Shown: positions 58,616 to 64,000 of the stretch, in pieces
Numbering within the stretch: position 1 is the first letter of the stretch
How the letters are laid out: every line of letters starts with the position of its first letter
Assembly: GCA_965260995.1 (NCBI GenBank)
Contig: CBDHCD010000003.1
Coordinates: forward strand, 930,001-994,000
Reading direction: 5' to 3'
DNA length: 64,000 nt
DNA from: JBBROS01 sp965260995
Lineage (GTDB): Bacteria > Pseudomonadota > Alphaproteobacteria > Acetobacterales > Acetobacteraceae
Notes under the pieces: model-generated
Told to the model about the DNA's origin: nothing
What the model saw: only the letters and a program-made list of their open reading frames with translations
The model's database searches: none
Position numbers and translations under genes: made by a program

Positions 58616-59191
58616 ATGCGACGTTCACTCCTACTTGTCCTGCCACTGCTCGCGGTGGCGTTGACGGGCTGCAGCCCGAGCTACTCGCCGGACACCTACG
58701 CCGGCGGCGCGGTGCAGCAGGCGAACAAGGTCGAGCAGGGCATCGTTGTAGGGGCGCGCCGGGTTGGCGTGGAGGCGTCGGGTGCGACGGGTGCGGTGAC
58801 GGGCGGGGCCGCGGGCGGGATCGCCGGATCGCAAGCGCCGGTGGGCACGGCGTTGACGACGTTGGGTGGCACGCTGGTGGGCGGCCTGATCGGCGCCGGG
58901 GTGGAGAAGGCGGCAGGCAACACGACAGCGTTCGAATACATCGTGCGCAAGCCGAACGGGGAACTGCTCTCCGTGACCCAGAGGGATGCGGTCCGGCTGG
59001 CGGTTGGCCAGCGTGTGCTGGTGATCGCCGGGTCACAGGCCAGGATCGTGCCAGACTACACGATCTATACCGAAGCGTCGCCGCGGGCGGCGATCGAGTC
59101 ACGGCCGGCGGCGGCCGAGCCAGGCAAGACGGACGCCGCGTCGGCGGAAGCGATCCTGGATCCCAGGAGCATCCCCTCAGCAGCGCCCTGA
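58616..59191 (+). CDS. SlyB-like outer-membrane lipoprotein
   Basis: 191 residues from the ATG at 58616 (MRRSLLLVLPLLAVALTGCS). The lipobox LTGC gives lipidated C19. A glycine zipper (about 45-105, ATGAVTGGAAGGIAGSQAP, TLVGGLIGAGVEKAAG) precedes FEYIVRKPNGELLSVTQRDAVRLAVGQRVLVIAGSQARIVPDY, the beta domain of the SlyB/Pcp family. The C-terminal 35 residues are variable. SlyB-type proteins shield outer-membrane integrity. It is divergent from the sugar-transferase gene. Confidence 0.87.
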   Translation: MRRSLLLVLPLLAVALTGCSPSYSPDTYAGGAVQQANKVEQGIVVGARRVGVEASGATGAVTGGAAGGIAGSQAPVGTALTTLGGTLVGGLIGAGVEKAAGNTTAFEYIVRKPNGELLSVTQRDAVRLAVGQRVLVIAGSQARIVPDYTIYTEASPRAAIESRPAAAEPGKTDAASAEAILDPRSIPSAAP

Positions 59192-59201
59192 TCAGGAGGC
59201 G

Positions 59202-59654
59202 TCAGGCCTTCAAGTCGGCGGGAACGTGGCCGCCGTTCTCAGCCAGCTTGGTCATGACCTGCTTGTGCAGCCAAATGTTCATCGTGGCGCTGTCATTCGT
59301 GTCGCCGCCGTAGTGAAGCTCGGAGGCGAGCGCCTTGCGGTTGTCCAGGCTGCTGTCCAGGTCGAGCAACTTCATCAGGTCGACGATCGAAGTGCGCCAG
59401 TTGAGAGGCTGCCCGGCTTTGCCGGCCATGTCGGAGAGCACGGCCTCGACATCGACGGGCTGACTGGCCGCGGCCGATCCGGAGGGGGCGGCGGGAATCT
59501 GGGCGTCGGCCATCTGGGCGGTGGGGGCGTCGGCCGAGGCCGGCTCGGACGAGTTGCCAACAGGGGCGGCAACGGACGCGGGATCTGGCGAACCACTCGA
59601 GGTCGACGCACCATGCCCGAAGATCTTGGACATAATGGAACTGAACACGCTCAT
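59202..59654 (-). CDS. DUF3597 family protein
   Basis: 150 residues from the ATG at 59654 (MSVFSSIMSKIFGHGAS). A Ser/Pro/Ala-rich linker (about 20-60) is followed by the DUF3597 core: QPVDVEAVLSDMAGKAGQPLNWRTSIVDLMKLLDLDSSLDNRKALASELHYGGDTNDSATMNIWLHKQVMTKLAENGG. This resembles a compact helical domain of unknown function common in alpha- and betaproteobacteria. No signal peptide is evident. Confidence 0.88.
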   Translation of the reverse strand: MSVFSSIMSKIFGHGASTSSGSPDPASVAAPVGNSSEPASADAPTAQMADAQIPAAPSGSAAASQPVDVEAVLSDMAGKAGQPLNWRTSIVDLMKLLDLDSSLDNRKALASELHYGGDTNDSATMNIWLHKQVMTKLAENGGHVPADLKA

Positions 59655-59731
59655 GCATTGGTCTCCGTTCTGCGCGGGGCGGATGTCCGGCGCGAGCCAG
59701 AAGGGCGCGGGCCAGGAGATAGCATAACGCC

Positions 59732-60289
59732 TCACGCGGCTGGCTGAATTGTGGCGGCGCCAAAGCAGCGGCGCCAGAGCATCAGCGCGAGCATCAGCGC
59801 GGCGTCCACCGGAATGGCCGCGAACTCGCGCAGTCGCCAGAACCAGCGGCGGAGGAAGCGACTGGAGGCCGGGCCGATGGCGGGTGGGCTGAAACGGGCA
59901 TCGAGCCCGGCCAATCCGAGCAGCAGCACGCAGCGCGGCATGTGATACGCGGAGGTCGCGACGTAGACGGGGCCTGACTCGCGGCGCAACAGGCTGGCGA
60001 CGGCGACGGCGGAACGAAAGGTGTTGCGGGCGGTCCGCTCGAGAATGATGTCGGCGGAGTCGACGCCGCGTCGTGTCAAGAGCGCGGCCATGACGTCGGC
60101 CTCCGTCGAGCCGTAGCAGCCCTTGCCGCCGGTGACGACGTAGACCGGGCGTGGCAGCAGGCGGCAGCCGAAGCGGACGGCCGCGCCGACGCGGTCGCGC
60201 ATGGCACCGCTCGGCGAGCCGTCGGGCCTGACGGCGGCGCCGAAGATGACGATGACGGGCTGTTCGCACCCGCGGCCGGGATGGATCAC
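59732..60289 (-). CDS. YdcF/DUF218 family protein
   Basis: 185 residues. DUF218 core: VIVIFGAAVRPDGSPSGAMRDRVGAAV, VYVVTGGKGCYGSTEADVMAALLTRRGVDSADIILERTARNTFRSAVAVASLL, and YVATSAYHMPRCVLLLGLAGLD, with the ordered E-x-x-x-M...R-T...S-x-x-H-x-x-R residues shared by ElyC/SanA/YdcF. A hydrophobic C-terminal segment (VDAALMLALMLWRRCF) may anchor it. The family is linked to envelope or vancomycin-resistance phenotypes, with mechanism unclear. Confidence 0.86.
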   Translation of the reverse strand: MIHPGRGCEQPVIVIFGAAVRPDGSPSGAMRDRVGAAVRFGCRLLPRPVYVVTGGKGCYGSTEADVMAALLTRRGVDSADIILERTARNTFRSAVAVASLLRRESGPVYVATSAYHMPRCVLLLGLAGLDARFSPPAIGPASSRFLRRWFWRLREFAAIPVDAALMLALMLWRRCFGAATIQPAA

Positions 60290-60299
60290 GCTGCCAAAA

Positions 60300-61541
60300 T
60301 CAAGGCGTAGGGGCCAAGAGGACGCGGTTGACGGCCGAGAGGGCCGCGAAGGTAGGGCGCCAAGCGCGGGTGAAGGCGCCCGCGTCGACTCCCCTGGGCT
60401 GAAGGGCGGCGGCGATGGCGGCCGTCGTCCGTTGGCCGTCGATCAGGCGCAGGATGGCCCCGGCGAGCGGGGGCAGCGGGACGGGCACGCGCAGGCCGTC
60501 GAACAGCATCGGCAGCGTGCCGTCCGGGCGGATGGCGCGGGCCAGCTCGGCGGCCGGAGTCTCGCGGGCGATCGGGATGGCGGCTGGGTGCGTCGGGTCG
60601 GGCGCGGGGCGGGCCTCCGCGGCGCGGACGCAGTAGACGACGTGGGTGCTCATGTTGCCGGCCAGGGCTTCGGCCAAGGCGGCGCGCTCCATCAGGCCGA
60701 GTGGCTCGATGCGGGCGCGCAGCTTCGGGTCCGGCAGGAGGGCGGCCGGGTCGTAGCGCATCGGCTCGACGAGGCAGGTGGGGACGAGGCCATTGTCCTC
60801 CAGGAGCTTGGCCAGGGCGGGAATGTCGTAGGCATGATCGCGCGGGTTCAACAACAAATCGTATAGGCCGGCGTCGCCGCCGTCGATATGGTCGCCGAAG
60901 TAGCGATTGGCGCGCAGCCAGGCGGTCTCGGGCAAGTGGCGCATGACCCGGCGGGCGATGTCGAGCCGGGCCTGCGGCGGTTCCTCGGCGGGCGCGAGGC
61001 GGCGAAGGGCATCCTGCAGCATGTAGACGCCGGTGCGGCCGTGGGGGGCATAGAGCATGAGGCCGAGGCCGCCACCGGCGGCGAGCACGGAAAGCAAGGC
61101 GCGAAGGCCAGCGGCCGGATCAGGCAGGTGGTGCAGGACGCCGCAGCAATCGATGTAGTCGAAGGGACCCAAGCCGCTTCGAGGCAAGTCGAGCAGGCTG
61201 CCCTGGTGGAAGGCGACATCCAGGCCGCGGGCCTCGGCGCGGGCGCGGGCGATGGACTGAGCGGCGGCGGAGCGGTCGAGGTGGGTCACGTGGCCGGGGC
61301 GGCCGGCGCGAGCGAGCTGCTGGGCCAGCATGATCGTGCCATCGCCGGTGCCACCGCCGGCGAACAGGGCGCGGAGCGGCTGGCTGGCCGGCCGGTCAGC
61401 CTGGAACACCCAATGGTCGATCTCGCGCAGGTGGCTGGGGCTGCCGATGATGAGGCGCTTGGCCTCGTCGCGCGGGTCGCGCTGCGGGTAGGGATAGGTT
61501 TCATACTGGTCGGCGAGGCGGGCATCGGTTGCGTCGGGCAT
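60300..61541 (-). CDS. class I SAM-dependent methyltransferase
   Basis: 413 residues from the ATG at 61541 (MPDATDARLADQYETYPYPQRDP), whose YPYPQRD opening is a hallmark of a methyltransferase group acting on unknown acceptors. SAM-binding motif I is ALFAGGGTGDGTIML, followed by DYIDCCGVLHHLPDP. After the Rossmann domain (about 35-210) comes a long helical part and a C-terminal winged-helix-like section (LPPLAGAILRLIDGQRTTAAIAAAL). It starts 22 bp from the divergent RNA methyltransferase gene. Confidence 0.85.
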   Translation of the reverse strand: MPDATDARLADQYETYPYPQRDPRDEAKRLIIGSPSHLREIDHWVFQADRPASQPLRALFAGGGTGDGTIMLAQQLARAGRPGHVTHLDRSAAAQSIARARAEARGLDVAFHQGSLLDLPRSGLGPFDYIDCCGVLHHLPDPAAGLRALLSVLAAGGGLGLMLYAPHGRTGVYMLQDALRRLAPAEEPPQARLDIARRVMRHLPETAWLRANRYFGDHIDGGDAGLYDLLLNPRDHAYDIPALAKLLEDNGLVPTCLVEPMRYDPAALLPDPKLRARIEPLGLMERAALAEALAGNMSTHVVYCVRAAEARPAPDPTHPAAIPIARETPAAELARAIRPDGTLPMLFDGLRVPVPLPPLAGAILRLIDGQRTTAAIAAALQPRGVDAGAFTRAWRPTFAALSAVNRVLLAPTP

Positions 61542-61563
61542 GACGAAGGCATATCCCGCGCCG

Positions 61564-62124
61564 ATGAATCCGGCCAGGACAAGAGGGTATTTCGGAGTGG
61601 GCGCCGAGGGCGTGTCGAAGTCGGCCAACATGGGGGCGCTGCTGCGGACGGGGCACGCGTTCGGCGCGGCGTTCTGCTTCACGGTGGGCGCGGGTTGGGA
61701 CGCGCGGGCGGGGCGGAGCGCGGACACGGCCGACACGCCGGCGCATGTGCCGTTGTGGCGGTTCCCGGACGCGGCGGGGCTGCACCTGCCGCCGGAATGC
61801 GTGCTGGTCGGGGTGGAGTTGTTGGACGACGCGGTGGATCTGCCGTCATTCCGGCATCCGCTGAACGCGGCTTACGTGCTGGGGCCGGAGCGGTCGGGGT
61901 TGTCGGCGGCGCTGCTGGGGCGGTGCCGGCACGTGGTGCGGATCCCGACGCGGTTCGCGCTCAACCTGGCGGTGGCGGGGGCGCTGGTGCTGTATGACCG
62001 GATGCTGCAACACGGGCGGTTCGCGGAGCGGCCGGTGGGCAGCGGCGGCCCTGAGGCGATGCTGGACGTGCCGAGGCCGCACGGGCCGCCGGTGTTCCGC
62101 CGCCACCGGCCAGCCTGGCGGTAG
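61564..62124 (+). CDS. TrmH/SpoU-family RNA 2'-O-methyltransferase
   Basis: 186 residues from the ATG at 61564 (MNPARTRGYFGVGAEGVSKSANMGALLRTGHAFGAAF), an N-terminus that matches the family better than the ATG at 61540. The SPOUT knot shows in AYVLGPERSGLSAALLGRCRHVVRIPTRFALNLAVAGALVLYDR, containing the GPE-x-x-G-L, IP and N-L-x-x-A motifs 1-3. It methylates a ribose in tRNA or rRNA; the target is unknown. The C-terminal tail is basic. Confidence 0.9.
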   Translation: MNPARTRGYFGVGAEGVSKSANMGALLRTGHAFGAAFCFTVGAGWDARAGRSADTADTPAHVPLWRFPDAAGLHLPPECVLVGVELLDDAVDLPSFRHPLNAAYVLGPERSGLSAALLGRCRHVVRIPTRFALNLAVAGALVLYDRMLQHGRFAERPVGSGGPEAMLDVPRPHGPPVFRRHRPAWR

Positions 62125-62161
62125 CTTGTCCTGGCCAGGGGTGCGCCGTATGTGTCTCGGC

Positions 62162-62713
62162 ATGCGATCGCGTTCTTTGTTGGCCAGCACCGGACTGGCT
62201 TTTGCTGTTGCCGTGCTGTCCACCATGCTGCCCGGAGTCGGGCCGGCCCGGGCCGCGCCGAAAGCGCCGGCACGCGCGGCTGCGGAGCCGCCGAAGTCGA
62301 TTGGCAAGTTCGAGGACTGGCAGGCGGCCACCCATGCCGAGGGAGGGCAGACGATCTGCTACGCGTTCACCCGGGCCAAGGCGTCGACGCCTTCGGTGCC
62401 GGGGCGAGGCGGAGTGGTGCTGACCGTGACGCAGCGGCCCGGCGCGCGCGACGTGGTGGCGCTGAGCGCCGGGTTCGCCTACGCCGCCGGGGCGGAAGTG
62501 AAGGTGCAAGTCGATAAGACGGAGCTGGCGTTCTACACCGGCGGCCGATCCGCCTTCGCCCTTGACGGGCCGGCGGCGGTGGCGGCGTTCACCAAGGGAA
62601 CGGAGGCGGTGGCGAAGTCGCCCGACCCGCGCGGGGAGATCAGCGACACGTTCGGCCTGCACGGGTTCACGGCGGCCTACGCCGCGGTCAACAAGGCTTG
62701 CCCAGCCAAATGA
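62162..62713 (+). CDS. IalB-family (invasion-associated locus B-like) exported protein
   Basis: 183 residues from the ATG at 62162 (another in-frame ATG is at 62150). Signal peptide MRSRSLLASTGLAFAVAVLSTMLPGVGPARA, an Ala/Pro linker, then the IalB fold: KFEDWQAATHAEGGQTICYAFTRA, VLTVTQRPGARDVVALSAGFAYAAGAEVKVQVDKTELAFYTGGRSAFALDG, and a terminal FGLHGFTAAYAAVNKACPAK. Two cysteines may form a disulfide. The name comes from Bartonella; in environmental alphaproteobacteria the role is unknown. It overlaps the rlmN start by 4 bp. Confidence 0.82.
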   Translation: MRSRSLLASTGLAFAVAVLSTMLPGVGPARAAPKAPARAAAEPPKSIGKFEDWQAATHAEGGQTICYAFTRAKASTPSVPGRGGVVLTVTQRPGARDVVALSAGFAYAAGAEVKVQVDKTELAFYTGGRSAFALDGPAAVAAFTKGTEAVAKSPDPRGEISDTFGLHGFTAAYAAVNKACPAK

Positions 62714-63885
62714 CCGCGCCGGTGACAGCAGGCCTGACCGAGGCGGAGCGGGCGCGGGTGCTGGCGAAATCGGCGTTGTTCAACCCGCCCCCGGCCCAGA
62801 TGGCGGACGGGCGTCGGGATCTGGTCGGGCTGTCGCGCGAGGAGTTGGCGGACGAGTTGGCGGCGGTGGGCGAGAAGGCGTTCCGGGCCAAGCAGGTGTG
62901 GCATTGGATCTATCACCAGGGCGTGACGGAGTTCTCCCGCATGTCCAGCATCGCGCGGCCGCTGCAGGAGGGGCTGGCGGCGCGGTTCGTGATCGGGCGG
63001 CCCGAGGCGGCGACGGTGCAGACGGCGGCCGATGAGACCCGGAAGTGGCTGTTCCGCTTCCGCGACGGGCAGGAGGCGGAGACGGTCTATATCCCGGACC
63101 GTCGGGAGGACCGGGGGGCGGTGTGCATCAGCAGCCAGGTTGGTTGCACGCTGTCCTGCCGGTTCTGCCATACCGGGACGCAGAAGCTGGTGCGCAACCT
63201 GGGCGCGGCGGAGATCGTCGGGCAGTTCATGGCGGCGCGCGACTCGTATGGCGAGTGGCCCAGCCCCCGGGGAGAGACGCCGCGGTTGCTGAGCACCATC
63301 GTGCTGATGGGCATGGGCGAGCCGCTCTATAACTACGAGAACGTGGCGCGCGCGATGCGGATCGTGATGGACCACGAGGGGATCGGGCTGTCGCGACGGC
63401 GGATCACGCTCAGCACTTCGGGCGTCGTGCCGATGATGGACCGGTGCGGGGCGGAGCTCGGGGTGAACCTGGCCGTCAGCCTGCACGCGGTGCGGGACGG
63501 ATTGCGCGACGAGATCGTGCCGCTGAACCGCAAGTACCCGATCGCCGAGCTGCTGGCCGCGTGCCGGCGCTATCCGGGAGCGAGCAACGCGCGGCGGATC
63601 ACGTTCGAGTACGTCATGCTGCGGGGCGTGAACGACAGCGAGGCGGAAGCGCGGGAGTTGGTGCGGCTGATCGCCGGCATTCCCGCCAAGGTGAACCTGA
63701 TCCCGTTCAACCCGTGGCCCGGCAGCGCCTACCAGCCCAGCACGCGCGAGGCGTTGGCCCGGTTCGCGGCCATCGTCTCGGACGCCGGGTTCGCCAGTCC
63801 GATCCGGGCGCCGCGAGGGCAGGATATTTTGGCGGCCTGCGGGCAGCTTCGGACGGACAGCCGCAAGACGCGGCCGGCGGCTTAG
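62710..63885 (+). CDS. rlmN: dual-specificity 23S rRNA/tRNA adenine-C2 methyltransferase RlmN
   Basis: Radical SAM enzyme that methylates A2503 of 23S rRNA and A37 of some tRNAs. 391 residues from the ATG at 62710, which overlaps the IalB stop. The radical SAM cluster motif is GCTLSCRFCHTG (Cx3Cx2C). Other landmarks are AFRAKQVWHWIYHQGV, LMGMGEPLYNYENV, and LAVSLHAVRDGLRDEIVPLNRKYPI. The catalytic C-terminal cysteine is in RGQDILAACGQL. All essential residues are present. Confidence 0.97.
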   Translation: MTAPVTAGLTEAERARVLAKSALFNPPPAQMADGRRDLVGLSREELADELAAVGEKAFRAKQVWHWIYHQGVTEFSRMSSIARPLQEGLAARFVIGRPEAATVQTAADETRKWLFRFRDGQEAETVYIPDRREDRGAVCISSQVGCTLSCRFCHTGTQKLVRNLGAAEIVGQFMAARDSYGEWPSPRGETPRLLSTIVLMGMGEPLYNYENVARAMRIVMDHEGIGLSRRRITLSTSGVVPMMDRCGAELGVNLAVSLHAVRDGLRDEIVPLNRKYPIAELLAACRRYPGASNARRITFEYVMLRGVNDSEAEARELVRLIAGIPAKVNLIPFNPWPGSAYQPSTREALARFAAIVSDAGFASPIRAPRGQDILAACGQLRTDSRKTRPAA

Positions 63886-63888
63886 GGG

Positions 63889-64000
63889 TTGTCGGCGAGC
63901 AAAGCGGACCAGACCGCCTTGCCGCTCGGGCTGCTGGCGGCGGCCGGGTTCCTGTCCTCGGCCGGCGCGCGCGTGGTGGACCCGGTGCTGCACGCCATCG
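63889..64000 (+). CDS. 5' end of a probable MFS transporter gene (cut by window edge)
   Basis: From a TTG at 63889 the frame is open to the window end and encodes about 37 residues: a polar start (MSASKADQTALP) followed by a hydrophobic helix LGLLAAAGFLSSAGARVVDPVLHAI. That helix, with its Arg and Asp, resembles helix 1 of MFS sugar/drug exporters (type ...GARVVDPVL...). The start codon is uncertain and the family call rests on one helix. It begins 3 bp after the rlmN stop. Confidence 0.5.
   Translation, partial: MSASKADQTALPLGLLAAAGFLSSAGARVVDPVLHAI

Overview
This 64 kb window is high-GC chromosomal DNA. Gene content and protein flavour point to an alphaproteobacterium of the Rhodospirillales/Acetobacteraceae type: a mreBCD-mrdA-rodA cluster, rpmH-rnpA-yidD-yidC-engB, an ArsR/methyltransferase regulator fused into a metH operon, YdcF, IalB and DUF3597 proteins. 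The placement is inferred from family resemblance, not from a search. Most of the window is core housekeeping sequence. Four insertion sequences and one AT-rich foreign island interrupt it.

Layout. 1-2.0 kb: AT-rich gene-free DNA carrying an IS1380-family element. 2.0-4.9 kb: a DUF1330 gene, leuA behind a possible leucine leader, and two glycine-zipper lipoproteins. 5-10.6 kb: the elongasome operon mreB-mreC-mreD-mrdA-rodA, followed by a convergent small membrane protein with a lone histidine-kinase-like H-box. 11.2-15.5 kb: a good promoter driving rpmH-rnpA-yidD-yidC-engB, then argB. 15.5-21.6 kb: VOC protein, MFS exporter, an IS5-family element, GNAT, DUF1194, threonine ammonia-lyase and greA. 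21.7-29.1 kb: carB and carA, separated by a 2.8 kb AT-rich island in which a small membrane-protein gene is split by one IS that is itself hit by a second IS. 29.2-33.4 kb: yqeY-dnaG-rpoD, the macromolecular-synthesis cluster. 33.4-39.7 kb: GNAT, an orphan periplasmic binding protein, YihY, AI-2E permease, cobalamin adenosyltransferase, TonB and a CDF exporter. 39.8-44.3 kb: metH under an ArsR-methyltransferase regulator with a perfect operator-like dyad. 44.3-47.2 kb: hypothetical protein, a second orphan binding protein, a cyclase-family hydrolase and a PPT-type acetyltransferase. 47.4-53.0 kb: a type I secretion ABC transporter, HlyD adaptor and Sel1-repeat protein. 53.4-64 kb: Lrp regulator, glutamate dehydrogenase, NAD-type isocitrate dehydrogenase, MOSC protein, a 25-bp tandem repeat, an exopolysaccharide-type sugar transferase, SlyB-like lipoprotein, DUF3597, YdcF, two methyltransferases, IalB, rlmN and the start of an MFS gene.

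The most notable points are the physically split carAB locus with a nested IS-in-IS whose target duplications allow the original gene to be rebuilt; a helix-turn-helix-like domain fused to the N-terminus of CarA; the candidate leuA leader peptide/hairpin; the 25-bp hairpin repeat filling the gap between two convergent genes; and an apparent CTG start for mreC. No CRISPR array, tRNA or rRNA gene was recognised.
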